A stretch of 64,000 nt of DNA from Lysobacter daejeonensis GH1-9 (GCF_000768355.1 NZ_AVPU01000012.1:1-64000); one strand, 5' to 3'; counted from the first letter of the stretch, positions 51,672 through 62,558 are shown. The notes: generated by a model not told the origin, from the sequence alone. Translations and numbers: made by a program.

Positions 51672-52022
51672 TCAGTAGAACAGGGGCATGAGGTAGGGGA
51701 ACACGAGCGCGATCAGCACCAGGGCGGTGACGATCCAGAAGATCACCTTGTAGGCCGTCCGCACCTGGGGCACGGCGCATGCGTCGTCCGGCGCGCAGGC
51801 GCGAGCCGGCCGGAAGATGCGACGCCACGCGAAGAACAGCGCCACGAGCGCCACGCCAATGAAGATCGGCCGGTACGGTTCCAGCGCGGTCAAGTTGCCG
51901 ATCCAGGCGCCGGAGACACCCAGCGTGATCAGCACCAGCGGACCGAGGCAGCAGGTCGAGGCGAGGATGGCGGCGAGGCCACCGGCGGCCAGTGCACCGC
52001 GGCCGTTGCTGGGGTCTGCCAT
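51672..52022 (-). CDS. merT: Mercuric transport protein MerT
   Basis: 116-residue inner-membrane protein with three hydrophobic helices (about 11-35, 50-68 and 90-112). The vicinal pair C24-C25 (ASTCCLGP) is in helix one and the cytoplasmic pair C76/C82 between helices two and three. It takes Hg(II) from MerP and delivers it to MerA. The start at 52022 has GGAG upstream; the frame reading to 52118 runs through the mer operator and is rejected. Confidence 0.95.
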   Translation of the reverse strand: MADPSNGRGALAAGGLAAILASTCCLGPLVLITLGVSGAWIGNLTALEPYRPIFIGVALVALFFAWRRIFRPARACAPDDACAVPQVRTAYKVIFWIVTALVLIALVFPYLMPLFY

Positions 52023-52060
52023 GTGAGGGATCTCCTTCCGAGACGTTGCGTGATGCGCTA

Positions 52061-52091
52061 AGGTTACTTCCGTAGTCAAGTACGGAGTCAA
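52061..52091 (-). promoter_or_regulatory. mer operator-promoter
   Basis: Read on the minus strand, TTGACT (52091-52086) and TAACCT (52066-52061) are 19 nt apart, the long spacing typical of MerR-activated promoters. The spacer carries the dyad CCGTA-N6-TACGG. MerR bound here represses without Hg(II) and untwists the promoter with it. Confidence 0.9.
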
Positions 52092-52096
52092 GCGCG

Positions 52097-52504
52097 ATGG
52101 TGAACGATCCGCAAACACTGACCATCGGGGCTTTCGCCAAGGCCGCTGGGGTCAACGTGGAGACCATCCGGTTCTATCAGCGCAAGGGGTTATTGCCAGA
52201 ACCAGGTCGGCCCGTCGGCAGTATTCGCCGCTACGGATCGGCGGACGTGGCGCGGGTGCGTTTCGTGAAATCCGCCCAGCGGCTGGGGTTCAACCTGGAC
52301 GAAGTCGGCCAACTCCTACAGCTTGAGGACGGCACTCACTGCAGCGAAGCCGCCGAGCTGGCTGCGCTCCAGCTCACCGACGTGCGCACCAAGATGGCGG
52401 ACCTGACGCGAATCGAAGCGGTGCTGTCACGGTTGGTCAACGAGTGCCATGCGCAGCGAGGCACTGTGTCGTGCCCGCTGATCGATTCTCTGCACGGGAG
52501 CTAG
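52097..52504 (+). CDS. merR: Mercury-responsive regulator MerR
   Basis: 135-residue MerR of the Gram-negative type. The N-terminal winged helix ([25 protein letters not shown]) is followed by the dimerisation helix. The three mercury-binding cysteines C82, C117 and C126 are at the canonical spacing. It is divergent from merTPA and starts 6 nt past the -35 element of that promoter. Confidence 0.95.
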   Translation: MVNDPQTLTIGAFAKAAGVNVETIRFYQRKGLLPEPGRPVGSIRRYGSADVARVRFVKSAQRLGFNLDEVGQLLQLEDGTHCSEAAELAALQLTDVRTKMADLTRIEAVLSRLVNECHAQRGTVSCPLIDSLHGS

Positions 52505-52617
52505 GCGCGTGGCTTAACCCGGTTTTCCGTTCCACTGCGCCTCAAACCCCAGTTCGAGCCGGGGGCAAGGTGACCTGCCACTGATTGTTTCCTTGCACCG
52601 ACATGCGCCAGACAAAG

Positions 52618-52637
52618 CCCACACTGAAGGCTAAAAG
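52618..52637 (-). repeat. Subterminal repeat, right (R2)
   Basis: CCCACACTGAAGGCTAAAAG; its first 11 bases are the exact reverse complement of TTCAGTGTGGG in the left subterminal copy (48225-48235). It lies 90 bp inside the right terminal repeat in the same orientation as that repeat. Confidence 0.65.
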
Positions 52638-52707
52638 CGCGTAAGCCTTGCGATACCAGAAACCTACCGAACGAGAGCTGTCAGACAAGAAGGGCTAGTG
52701 CGGTCTT

Positions 52708-52730
52708 CCCACACTAAAATCCGGATACCC
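52708..52730 (-). repeat. Right terminal inverted repeat (IRR)
   Basis: Starts CCCACAC and ends CCGGATACCC. It pairs with the left end at 20 of 23 positions and is followed by the AAAAAACAT direct repeat. Confidence 0.88.
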
Positions 52731-52739
52731 AAAAAACAT
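52731..52739. repeat. Target-site duplication, right copy
   Basis: AAAAAACAT directly after the right terminal repeat, identical to 48101-48109. Confidence 0.85.
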
Positions 52740-52792
52740 TACCTCCGGCTACCCTGTAGCGATCAGGCGGCCAGCGCCGCCCGGAGCCCCCC

Positions 52793-53845
52793 ATGACCAC
52801 CCACCCCGAACCCACTCCGCGCGAACTCGCCCGCCTTGACTGGGCGCGTGCCGCCACCGGCAACCCCACTTTCGAACTGCACCGCGCCTCCATGGACGCC
52901 GGTTTCCGCAGCTACTGGCGCGGCGCCGTGACGCCCGGCAGCGTGGCTGGCACCGATGCCGCCAGCGTCATCGTCATGGACTCGCCGCCTGACAAGGAGG
53001 ACGTGCGCCCGTGGCTCCGCCTGCGCGACGTGCTGGAAAGCGGCGGCGTGCGCGTGCCGCGCGTGCTGGCACGGGACGTCGAGCACGGTTTCCTGCTGCT
53101 GGAAGACCTGGGCACCGACACCTACCTGCACGTGATCGGCCTGCACAACGCCGACGCCCTGTTCGACGACGCCATCACCCAGTTGCTGAAGCTGCAGGCC
53201 ATCCCCTGCCCCGCGGACCTGCCCGCCTACGACGAGGCCCTGCTCTCATGCGAGCTGCGCCTGTTCGATGAGTGGTACCTCGGCCACCACCTTGGCCTCG
53301 CACTCGACTGCGGCGACATGGACCGCCTCGACCTGGTCTACCGCCGGCTGATCGACGCCGCGCTCGCCCAGCCACAGGTGCTGGTGCACCGCGACTTCAT
53401 GCCGCGCAACCTGATGCCCGCCGCCGATGGCCCCGCCGTGCTGGACTTCCAGGACGCGGTGCGCGGCCCGATCGCCTACGACGCGCTCAGCCTGTTCAAG
53501 GACGCCTTCCTCAGCTGGCCCGAGGACCGTGTCGAAACGTGGCTCGCGCACTACCACGCCCGCGCGGTGGACGCCGGCCTGCCCGTGCCCGACCTCGCCC
53601 GCTTCCGCCGCGACGCCGACTGGATCGGCGTGCAGCGCCACCTCAAGGTCATCGGCATCTTCGCCCGCCTCTGGCACCGCGACGGCAAGCCCAAATACCT
53701 GGCCGACGTGCCGCGCTTCTTCGCCTACCTCGACGGCGTGCTGCCGCGCTACCCGGAGCTGGCGCCGCTGGCGGAGGTGATCGAGCAGCGCGTCAAGCCG
53801 GCACTGGCGGAACTGGCGCGCGGCCAGGAGGGCATGGGCGGATGA
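52793..53845 (+). CDS. amgK: N-acetylmuramate/N-acetylglucosamine kinase AmgK
   Basis: 350-residue aminoglycoside-phosphotransferase-fold kinase. The catalytic loop LVHRDFMPRNL and the metal motif VLDFQDAVRGP are present, with YRGAV/WRGA near the N-terminus in the ATP-binding lobe. With MurU it feeds recovered MurNAc back to UDP-MurNAc, bypassing de novo steps and lowering fosfomycin sensitivity in pseudomonads. murU overlaps it by 4 nt (ATGA), which supports this over a drug-resistance role. The transposon end is 54 nt upstream of its start. Confidence 0.92.
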   Translation: MTTHPEPTPRELARLDWARAATGNPTFELHRASMDAGFRSYWRGAVTPGSVAGTDAASVIVMDSPPDKEDVRPWLRLRDVLESGGVRVPRVLARDVEHGFLLLEDLGTDTYLHVIGLHNADALFDDAITQLLKLQAIPCPADLPAYDEALLSCELRLFDEWYLGHHLGLALDCGDMDRLDLVYRRLIDAALAQPQVLVHRDFMPRNLMPAADGPAVLDFQDAVRGPIAYDALSLFKDAFLSWPEDRVETWLAHYHARAVDAGLPVPDLARFRRDADWIGVQRHLKVIGIFARLWHRDGKPKYLADVPRFFAYLDGVLPRYPELAPLAEVIEQRVKPALAELARGQEGMGG

Positions 53846-54549
53846 AGGCGCTGATCCTGGCCGCCGGTCTGGGCGAACGGATGCGTCCGCTGACCAACAC
53901 CACGCCCAAACCGCTGCTGCGCGCGGGCGGCAAGCCACTGATCGCCTGGCACATCGAGAAGCTCGCCGCGATCGGCGTGCGCGACATCGTGGTCAACACC
54001 AGCTGGCTGGCCGAGCAGTTCCCGCAGGTGCTCGGCGATGGCGCAGGCTGGGGCGTCCGCCTGCATTACTCGTACGAAGGCCCCACGCCGCTGGAGACCG
54101 GCGGTGGCATCTGGCACGCACGCACGCTGCTCGGCGACGCGCCTTTCATCGCGGTCAACGGCGACATCTGGACCGACTTCGATTTCGCCACCCTGCCGCG
54201 CGAACCGGCGGGCGACGCGCATCTCGTCCTCGTGGACAACCCGGTGCACCACCCGATCGGCGACTTCGCCCTGCATAGCGACACGCTCGCCAGCACTGGC
54301 GATGCCAAGCTCACGTTTTCCGGCATCGGCGTGTACCGCAGCGCTTTGTTTGACGACTGGCGGACCACGATCGGCGACGCGCCGGGCGCGGACGAAACTC
54401 CGCCGCGTTTCAAGCTCGCCCCGCTCCTGCGCCGGGCCATGGACGCGGGCCGCGTGAGCGGTTGCCACCACCGCGGCCAGTGGACCGACGTGGGCACACC
54501 CGAACGCCTGGGCCAACTCGACGCGTCACTGGGGTTGGCCGCGACGTAG
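53842..54549 (+). CDS. murU: N-acetylmuramate 1-phosphate uridylyltransferase MurU
   Basis: 235-residue nucleotidyltransferase. The signature KALILAAGLGERMRPLTN is at the N-terminus, and the metal-binding aspartate is in VNGDIWTDFDF. WTDVGTPERL at the end is typical of the sugar-1-phosphate uridylyltransferases. It makes UDP-MurNAc from MurNAc-1-P supplied by AmgK. The start is in an ATGA overlap with amgK. It converges with hda. Confidence 0.92.
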   Translation: MKALILAAGLGERMRPLTNTTPKPLLRAGGKPLIAWHIEKLAAIGVRDIVVNTSWLAEQFPQVLGDGAGWGVRLHYSYEGPTPLETGGGIWHARTLLGDAPFIAVNGDIWTDFDFATLPREPAGDAHLVLVDNPVHHPIGDFALHSDTLASTGDAKLTFSGIGVYRSALFDDWRTTIGDAPGADETPPRFKLAPLLRRAMDAGRVSGCHHRGQWTDVGTPERLGQLDASLGLAAT

Positions 54550-54562
54550 GCGGCCGACGCAC

Positions 54563-55279
54563 TCAATCCGCGCCCAGCACCTGCCGCAGGAAAGGCACGG
54601 TCAAACGACGTTTGGCCGCCAGCGATGCACGATCCAGTTGGTCCAGCACGCCGGTCAACGCGGCCAGATCCCGATCCACGCGCTTGAGCAGCCATTCCAG
54701 CGCGGCCTCGTCCAGCACCAGTCCACGGCGCTGCGCGCGCTGGCGCAGCACCTCGCGGCGCCCATCGTCGTCCAGGGGCGCCAACACCAGGCGGGTGCAC
54801 TGCTGCAGGCGCGACCGCAGGTCGGGCAACACCAGCCCCAATTCGCCCGGATTGCCGCGCGCGGCGTACAGCACCGTAATACCGGCCGCGCGCGCTCGGT
54901 TGTGGGCGTCGAACAGCGCCACCTCGTCGTCGCGATTGCCGGCGATGCGTTCCAGCCCGTCCAGCGCCAGCAGGTCATTGCCCTCCAGCGCCTGCAACGC
55001 CTCGCGCAGACGGCCGGCAGCGGCGACCAGCGGCAGGTAAGCGGCACGGCGCCCCGCTCCCTCGGCCGCCGCACAGGCGGCCAGCAGCAGGTGTGTCTTG
55101 CCCACGCCGGCCGGCCCGGCCAGATACAGCCAATCGCCACCCACCGTCGCGGCTGCCTGCACCAGCCCAACGACGCCCGGCTCGAGCGTCACATAGGTAT
55201 CCAATCGCTGGTCCGGCGGGTAGCGCAGCGCCAGCGGCAGTTGCGGCACGGTGGGTCCGCCTCCTCCGGAAACGCTCAC
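54563..55279 (-). CDS. hda: DnaA regulatory inactivator Hda
   Basis: 238-residue DnaA-like AAA+ protein. The N-terminal clamp-binding motif QLPLAL is at residues 13-18, Walker A GPAGVGKT at 55-62, and LLALDGLERIAG is Walker B. With the beta clamp it promotes hydrolysis of DnaA-bound ATP, limiting re-initiation. It starts with GTG in a GTGA overlap with the upstream permease gene. Slightly short but typical of xanthomonad Hda. Confidence 0.9.
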   Translation of the reverse strand: MSVSGGGGPTVPQLPLALRYPPDQRLDTYVTLEPGVVGLVQAAATVGGDWLYLAGPAGVGKTHLLLAACAAAEGAGRRAAYLPLVAAAGRLREALQALEGNDLLALDGLERIAGNRDDEVALFDAHNRARAAGITVLYAARGNPGELGLVLPDLRSRLQQCTRLVLAPLDDDGRREVLRQRAQRRGLVLDEAALEWLLKRVDRDLAALTGVLDQLDRASLAAKRRLTVPFLRQVLGAD

Positions 55280-56427
55280 CCCTGGCCCTGCTCCGGATGC
55301 TTGGCGTGATGCGCGGGGGCGCCCAACACGATGCCGGGCTGCTCACCGGCGTAGAGCCGGCTGGCCACGTAGCGTTCCTGCGCGAAGCGCAGCAGCACGT
55401 TGATCACCGCCGCCAGCGGCAGCGCCAGCAGCATGCCAAGGAACCCGAACAGCTGGCCGCCCGCCATCACCGCGAAAATCACCGCGACCGGATGCAATCC
55501 GATGCGGTCACCCACCAGCTTGGGCGTCAACCAATAGCTCTCGATTACCTGGCCAATACCGAACACCGCCAGCACGCCGGCCACGTGCGGCCAGTCGCCG
55601 TATTGCACCAGCGCGGCAATCACACCGAGGATGATGCCGCTGGCCGGGCCCAGGTACGGGATGAAGGTGAACAGGCCGGCGACGATGCCGATCAGGATCC
55701 CCAGGTCCAGTCCCACCGCCCACAGCCCCAGGCCGTACATCACGCCCAGGATCAGCATCACCAGGAACTGCCCGCGCAGGAACGCCCCCAGGATGTCGCT
55801 GCTCTCGCGCGCCAGCCGCGTCGCCGTGCCCAGGTGGTCACGCGGCACCAACGCGGCCACGCGCTCGACGAACACGTCCCAGTCGCGGAGGAAGAAATAG
55901 GTCAGCACCGGCAGCAGCGCCACGTTGGCCACCAGCGTCAGCAGCGCGAACCCCGAGCGCGACAGGTAACCCAGCAGCGTTGTCGCCACGCCACCCGCCC
56001 GCTCCCAATTGCTGCGGATCAGCTCGAACAGGTGACTGAAATCCAGCCACTGGGTGATTTCCAGGCCGGTGCGCGCCTCCAGCCAGGGCAGCGCGGTCAG
56101 CATCAGCCAGTCGCGATAAGCCGGCAGCGAGGCCCACAGCGTCAACACCTGGCGCTCGATCGTCGGCACCAGCAGCACCAGCGCCAGCAGCACCAGCAGG
56201 GTCATGCCGGTGAACACCAGCCCCACGGCGAAATCACGCGAGCGGCCCCGGGCCTGCAACTTGTCCACCAACGGGTCGCCCAGCCAGCCCAGCATCGCCG
56301 CCAGGACAAACGGGGTCAGCACGGGCGCCAGCAGCCACAGCAGCCAACACACGGCCACCGCCACCGCCGCCCATTTGAGGCGGCGGAGAAACAGTGCGAT
56401 TTCCTCGACCGGTTCCATGTCGCGCAT
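55276..56427 (-). CDS. AI-2E/PerM-family permease
   Basis: 383-residue inner-membrane protein with about eight hydrophobic segments, including WLLWLLAPVLTPFVLAAMLGWLGDPLVD near the start and the family stretch FIPYLGPASGIILGVIAALV. Members include PerM, Tsr-like exporters and Na+/H+ antiporters, so the substrate is open. It lies between a DUF2066 gene (3 nt upstream) and hda (4-nt overlap), a conserved order in this group. ATG 56418 (MEPVEE) is an alternative start. Confidence 0.85.
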   Translation of the reverse strand: MRDMEPVEEIALFLRRLKWAAVAVAVCWLLWLLAPVLTPFVLAAMLGWLGDPLVDKLQARGRSRDFAVGLVFTGMTLLVLLALVLLVPTIERQVLTLWASLPAYRDWLMLTALPWLEARTGLEITQWLDFSHLFELIRSNWERAGGVATTLLGYLSRSGFALLTLVANVALLPVLTYFFLRDWDVFVERVAALVPRDHLGTATRLARESSDILGAFLRGQFLVMLILGVMYGLGLWAVGLDLGILIGIVAGLFTFIPYLGPASGIILGVIAALVQYGDWPHVAGVLAVFGIGQVIESYWLTPKLVGDRIGLHPVAVIFAVMAGGQLFGFLGMLLALPLAAVINVLLRFAQERYVASRLYAGEQPGIVLGAPAHHAKHPEQGQG

Positions 56428-56430
56428 CGG

Positions 56431-57501
56431 TCAGCGCATCCGGTAAACGGGTTCGTCGCCTTCCTCGGCGACCAGCACGTCGTCGCGGGCCACCGCGCGC
56501 TTGAAGCCCGGCAGGCCCGTCGGCAGCTCCAGATCGAACGTCACGCTGCCTGGCACCGCACGCACCGGCGTGATCCGGCCCACCGCGGACAGCTTCTCCA
56601 GATAGCCGGCCAGGCGAATGTAGGCCTCCGCACTCGCGATGCCATTGAAGGTCACCCGGTACGTGCCGGCCGGCCCGAGGCCCTTGGCACTGCCAGGCTT
56701 GGCATACCGGCGGACCAGTGCGTTGGCCGCGCCGTCCGCACCGGTGGCCATCACCCGACGGGCATCGGCGTGCTTCTCCGTCCAACGCGACAGCACCTTG
56801 CCACCATCGACGAAGATCCAGTCGGCCTGCCAGCCCTCCTTAACCCGGTACAGCTTGCCCACCAGTTGCATCGGCGGGCTGTAGCGCGTCGATGCGCGGG
56901 CCACGGCCGCGGTGTCCCCGCGCCAGATCGCGCCCACCACCGCCTGTTCGGCGGCGGTACCGGCGGGCAGGCCCAGCGCGTACCCGCGGTCCTTGGCCCG
57001 GTCCAGCACCGGCCGGGCTGCGTTGGTCTGCGGCAGCCCCACCAGGCGCGGGCCCGAGCCATCGTCAATCGCCATCCACAGCACCGGCTTGGGCCGCGGC
57101 AGCGGCCAGATCGGCAGGCCCACGATCGCCGCCAGCTCATCCACCTGTTCCTGGTCGAAGCGAACCACCAGCACGGTACCGAAGGTCGGTGCACCGCGGG
57201 AGGACACACCCTCGTCCTGCCGGTAGTCGTACCCATCCACCATCTCCCTGGCGCGGGCCAGCTCCTGGCGCATGCCGGGGCGCGAGGCGACCGCGTTGTC
57301 GCCCGACAGGCGCGCCAGCACCTGCACCAGCGCGCGCACGAAGGCGTTGTTGCGCTCCGGCTCGCCCTGGCCGTTGACCCTGACCTCGGCGGCGTAGGGC
57401 CCCTGGGCCTTCGCACGATCACCCTCCACGCGCTGCGCGGCCGCGCCAAACGCCATCGAAAGCAACGCGACGGCCAAAAACACTCGGATTGCGCGGAGCA
57501 T
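56431..57501 (-). CDS. DUF2066 domain protein
   Basis: 356-residue exported protein. The signal peptide ends near GAAA (residue 22). The DUF2066 domain follows: AAEVRVNGQGEPERNNAFVRALVQVLARLSGD at the start, then WPLPRPKPVLWMAIDDG. No catalytic motif is visible; function unknown, probably periplasmic. It heads the DUF2066-perM-hda unit and is divergent from purM. Confidence 0.82.
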   Translation of the reverse strand: MLRAIRVFLAVALLSMAFGAAAQRVEGDRAKAQGPYAAEVRVNGQGEPERNNAFVRALVQVLARLSGDNAVASRPGMRQELARAREMVDGYDYRQDEGVSSRGAPTFGTVLVVRFDQEQVDELAAIVGLPIWPLPRPKPVLWMAIDDGSGPRLVGLPQTNAARPVLDRAKDRGYALGLPAGTAAEQAVVGAIWRGDTAAVARASTRYSPPMQLVGKLYRVKEGWQADWIFVDGGKVLSRWTEKHADARRVMATGADGAANALVRRYAKPGSAKGLGPAGTYRVTFNGIASAEAYIRLAGYLEKLSAVGRITPVRAVPGSVTFDLELPTGLPGFKRAVARDDVLVAEEGDEPVYRMR

Positions 57502-57655
57502 CGCCTACCCTAAGTTGGCTGGATTCATCCGGAAATGGTGCCCCACCCCGGGTGATCCGTCCATTGACGCCGGTCGCGGACGCCACCACCGGGCCAACGG
57601 GGCACCGGCAGACTGCTAAAATGCGCGACTCCCTACCGCCACCGCCGAGTCCGCC

Positions 57656-58690
57656 GTGACGAGCCCCACCCCGCTTACCTACCGTGACGCCGGCGTCGAC
57701 ATCGACGCGGGCAACGAAGTCGTCGAACGCATCAAGCCGCTGGTCAAGCGCACCATGCGCCCCGAAGTGCTGGGCGGTGTCGGCCTGTTCGGCGGCCTGT
57801 TCGACGTGAGCGGCAAGTACCGCGAACCGGTGCTGGTGTCCGGCACCGACGGCGTGGGCACCAAGCTGATCCTGGCCAAGCAACTCAACCGCCACGACAC
57901 CATCGGCATCGACCTGGTGGCCATGTGCGTCAACGACGTGCTGGTGCAGGGTGCCGAGCCGCTGTTCTTCCTCGATTACTTCGCCACCGGCAAGCTCGAC
58001 GTGGCCACCACCGTCGACGTGGTCGGCGGCATCGCCAAGGGCTGCGAAATCGCCGGCTGCGCGCTGATCGGCGGCGAGACCGCCGAGATGCCCGACATGT
58101 ACCCGCCGGGCGAGTACGACCTGGCCGGTTTCACCGTCGGTGCGGTCGAGAAGGCCAAGTTGATCGACAGCAGCAAGGTGCGTGCGGGCGACGTCCTGAT
58201 CGGCATCGCCTCCAGTGGCCCGCACTCCAACGGCTATTCGCTGGTCCGCAAGATCCTGGCGCGCGCCGGCAATCCACTCGACCTCGACCTGGGCGGCGTG
58301 AAGCTGGCCGACGCGCTGATGGAGCCCACCCGCATCTACGTCAAGCCAGTGCTGGAACTGCTGGCCCGGCACGACATCCATGCGATGGCCCACGTCACCG
58401 GCGGCGCGCTGGTGGAGAAGATCATCCGCGTGGTACCGCAGGAGTTCGGCCTGGAGATCGACACGTCCGCGTGGCCGCTGCCGGCGGTGTTCGACTGGCT
58501 GCAGCGCGAAGGCAACGTGCCGCGCGAGGAAATGTGGCGCACCTTCAACTGCGGCGTCGGCTTCGTGCTGATCGTCGCGCCGGGCGACGTGGCCGCGATC
58601 AATGCCGACCTCGATCGACTGGGCCTTGCGCACTGGCAGATCGGCCAGGTCACCCCGGCCGGCACCGGCGAACGCCTGCGCATCGGCTGA
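57656..58690 (+). CDS. purM: Phosphoribosylformylglycinamidine cyclo-ligase
   Basis: 344-residue AIR synthetase that closes the imidazole ring in purine synthesis with [11 protein letters not shown] is at residues 63-70, and [13 protein letters not shown] and [10 protein letters not shown] are present. It starts with GTG 57656. A TAAAAT hexamer at 57617-57622 may be the -10, but the -35 is weak. purN follows 4 nt after its stop. Confidence 0.95.
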   Translation: MTSPTPLTYRDAGVDIDAGNEVVERIKPLVKRTMRPEVLGGVGLFGGLFDVSGKYREPVLVSGTDGVGTKLILAKQLNRHDTIGIDLVAMCVNDVLVQGAEPLFFLDYFATGKLDVATTVDVVGGIAKGCEIAGCALIGGETAEMPDMYPPGEYDLAGFTVGAVEKAKLIDSSKVRAGDVLIGIASSGPHSNGYSLVRKILARAGNPLDLDLGGVKLADALMEPTRIYVKPVLELLARHDIHAMAHVTGGALVEKIIRVVPQEFGLEIDTSAWPLPAVFDWLQREGNVPREEMWRTFNCGVGFVLIVAPGDVAAINADLDRLGLAHWQIGQVTPAGTGERLRIG

Positions 58691-58694
58691 CCGC

Positions 58695-59351
58695 ATGCGC
58701 CTGGCGGTCCTGGCCTCCGGCCGCGGCAGCAACCTGCTGGCCATCCTCGACGCGATCGCGCGGGGCCAGCTGGATGCCGAGGTTGTGGGCGTGTTCTCCG
58801 ACCGGGCCAAGGCCGCGGCCCTCGACCATGCCCGCGAGGCCGGCGTGCCGGCCACCGCGCTGTCCGCCAAGGGCTACCCCAGCCGCGAGGCGTTCGATGA
58901 AGCGATGTTCAGCCTCGTCGACGCCGTTCATCCAGACCTCATCGTCTGTGCGGGATACATGCGGCTCATGAGCGCCGCCTCCGTCAACCAGCGCCTAGGC
59001 CGGATGATCAACATCCATCCTTCGCTGCTGCCCGCCTTCAAGGGCCTGCACACCCACCAGCAGGCGCTTGATGCGGGCGCTGCGGTGCACGGCGCCAGCG
59101 TGCATTTCGTCACTGCCGAACTCGACGGCGGCCCTGTCATTGCCCAGGCCCGCGTGCCGGTATTGCCGGGCGACGATGCCGAACGCCTCGCCGGCCGTGT
59201 GCTGGAACGCGAGCACCCGCTGCTGATTGCCACCCTGCGCGAACTGGCCGCCGGCCACATCCGCTTGAACAAGCACGGCGTGCAATACGATGGGGCCACG
59301 CTGGACGCCCCCCTTCAACTCACCGCCGACAATCGCCTCTCGCCGCCATGA
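58695..59351 (+). CDS. purN: Phosphoribosylglycinamide formyltransferase
   Basis: 218-residue GAR transformylase using 10-formyl-THF. The phosphate loop ASGRGSNL is at 7-14. The catalytic residues are N106 and H108 (NIHPSLLPAF) and D144 (ELDGGP). It follows purM by 4 nt and overlaps the first DUF3108 gene by 4 nt. Confidence 0.95.
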   Translation: MRLAVLASGRGSNLLAILDAIARGQLDAEVVGVFSDRAKAAALDHAREAGVPATALSAKGYPSREAFDEAMFSLVDAVHPDLIVCAGYMRLMSAASVNQRLGRMINIHPSLLPAFKGLHTHQQALDAGAAVHGASVHFVTAELDGGPVIAQARVPVLPGDDAERLAGRVLEREHPLLIATLRELAAGHIRLNKHGVQYDGATLDAPLQLTADNRLSPP

Positions 59352-60124
59352 CCCGGACCCGACTGATCACTGCCGTCGCCGCCCTGATCGTCCCGTTGTC
59401 CGCCGCCATCGCGCAGAGCGCCCTCCCGACGCCGCCTGCAACCTCCGCTGTGGCGCCCGCCGCCGCGGCACTGGAACCGTTCATCGCCCAGTACAAGGTC
59501 TACAAGGGCAGCAGCGAACTGGGTGAAGCCACCCTGCAACTGGTGCGCCAACCCGGCAATCGCTGGCGGGTGGACCTGCTGATGCGCGGCGGCGGTCTGT
59601 TCAAGATCGCCGGCGTGCATGCCGACCAGAGCACCGTATTCGACACCTCCATCTCCGGCCAGACTTACCGCCCGCTGACTCAGGCCACGGTGCGCAGGGT
59701 CGTATTCACGCAGCGGAAGACCATCGGTCTCTACGATTGGAAATCACGTACCGCCCGCTGGACGGGCGACGTGAAGGAGTCCCGCTCCCGCCCCGTGGCC
59801 CTGCAGCCCGGGGACATGAGCGGGTTGTTGATCAACCTGGCGGTGATCCGCGACGCTGCCCCCGGCAAGGCCCTGCACTACCGCTTTGTCGACGATGGCC
59901 GCGTTCGCGACCACCGCTACCAGGTCGCCAGCGACGTGGAGAGCATGGGCGCGGGCGACATGCGGTTCGATACGCTGCGGGTCAGCCGCATCGGCAACAC
60001 CAGCGGCGACGAGACCTTGCTGTGGGTGGCCAACGGCGTCCCGACGCCGATCCGCATCCTGCAGCGGGACGATGGACAGGACAGCTACGACCTGCGCCTG
60101 GTCGAGTACAAGGGAATCCAGTAG
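59348..60124 (+). CDS. DUF3108 domain protein (first copy)
   Basis: 258-residue exported protein. A signal peptide ending near IAQ is followed by an Ala/Pro/Thr linker (about 24-42) and a DUF3108 domain beginning LEPFIAQYKVYKGSSELG. Conserved marks are MSGLLINLAVIRD and LRLVEYKGIQ. The fold is predicted as a periplasmic beta-rich domain of unknown function. It overlaps purN by 4 nt, and the second copy starts right after its stop (the TAG ends at 60124). Confidence 0.82.
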   Translation: MTRTRLITAVAALIVPLSAAIAQSALPTPPATSAVAPAAAALEPFIAQYKVYKGSSELGEATLQLVRQPGNRWRVDLLMRGGGLFKIAGVHADQSTVFDTSISGQTYRPLTQATVRRVVFTQRKTIGLYDWKSRTARWTGDVKESRSRPVALQPGDMSGLLINLAVIRDAAPGKALHYRFVDDGRVRDHRYQVASDVESMGAGDMRFDTLRVSRIGNTSGDETLLWVANGVPTPIRILQRDDGQDSYDLRLVEYKGIQ

Positions 60125-60817
60125 ATGACGATGACGTTTTCCAAGTCGAAGGTGTACCGGATGGCGTTCGCGGTCTTGGCCGTGCTGGCCAGTGCGCCCG
60201 CGTTGGCACTCGAACCGTTCACCGCGGACTACCAGGCCAGTTACATGGGCATGCAGGCCAATGGCCGCATGACCCTGGTCGCCGCGGGCGAAGGCAAGTG
60301 GCGCTACAACCTGAGCATCCAGAACCAGTTGGCCAACCTCAGCCAGACCACCGTCTTCCAGGACATGGACGGCCAGTGGCGCCCGCTGTCGGGCACCGAC
60401 AGCAGCAAGGTGCTGATCAAGAGCTCGATCAAGAACGCGGCCTACGACTGGTCACGTGGTGTCGCCACCTGGTCCGGCGACGTCAAGCCCGATCGCGCCG
60501 GCCCGGTGAAGCTGCAGGCCGGTGACATGGACGCGTTGCTGATCAACCTCGCGCTGGTGCGCGACGTGCTGGCTGGCAAGCCGCTGGTCTACCGGATGGT
60601 GGAAAACGGCAAGGTCAAGGTGATGAAGTACGCCGTGGCCGGCAAGGAGCAGATCACAGTGGGCGGCAAGCCGCAGCAGGCCACCAAGGTGGTCAACACC
60701 AGCGGCGAGCGCCAGATCATCGCCTGGGTGGTCGAAGGCCTGCCGGTCCCGGCCCGCATCCTGCAACGCGAGAAGGGCTCCGACGCGATGGACCTGCGGG
60801 TGAGCACAGTCCGATAG
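60125..60817 (+). CDS. DUF3108 domain protein (second copy)
   Basis: 230-residue exported paralogue of the preceding gene. The signal peptide ends near ALA, and the domain begins LEPFTADYQASYMGMQANG. It keeps MDALLINLALVRD and ILQREKGSDAMDLRV at the same places as the first copy but lacks the Ala/Pro linker. The ATG abuts the TAG of the first copy. A clear terminator closes the purM-purN-DUF3108-DUF3108 unit. Confidence 0.82.
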   Translation: MTMTFSKSKVYRMAFAVLAVLASAPALALEPFTADYQASYMGMQANGRMTLVAAGEGKWRYNLSIQNQLANLSQTTVFQDMDGQWRPLSGTDSSKVLIKSSIKNAAYDWSRGVATWSGDVKPDRAGPVKLQAGDMDALLINLALVRDVLAGKPLVYRMVENGKVKVMKYAVAGKEQITVGGKPQQATKVVNTSGERQIIAWVVEGLPVPARILQREKGSDAMDLRVSTVR

Positions 60818-60882
60818 TTGTACCTGGCGTGCCGGCACGTGTGGGACCGCGGGCACATTGTTCGCCTCCAGCTCCCGCCCAC

Positions 60883-60908
60883 AAAAAAGCCCCACCCGGG
60901 GCTTTTTT
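60883..60908. terminator. Bidirectional intrinsic terminator between DUF3108 and murA
   Basis: AAAAAAGCCCC (60883-60893) pairs perfectly with GGGGCTTTTTT (60898-60908), loop ACCC. The A-run on one side and T-run on the other serve both convergent units (DUF3108 stop at 60817, murA stop at 60937). Confidence 0.92.
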
Positions 60909-60936
60909 GTTCTCTGAGGGTTGGCGCCGCCAGGCG

Positions 60937-62558
<1,622 letters not shown>

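Noticed and set aside
52550-52570. GTTCGAG-type word resembling a tRNA T-loop
   Set aside because: The surrounding bases do not fold into acceptor, D and anticodon arms.
52505-52707. Possible extra mer gene or resolution site after merR
   Set aside because: No open frame with a start site is visible; the only clear structure is the subterminal repeat at 52618-52637.
55093-57513. 806-codon plus-strand ORF opposite hda, the permease and DUF2066
   Set aside because: Gln/His/Arg-rich shadow spanning three well-supported minus-strand genes.
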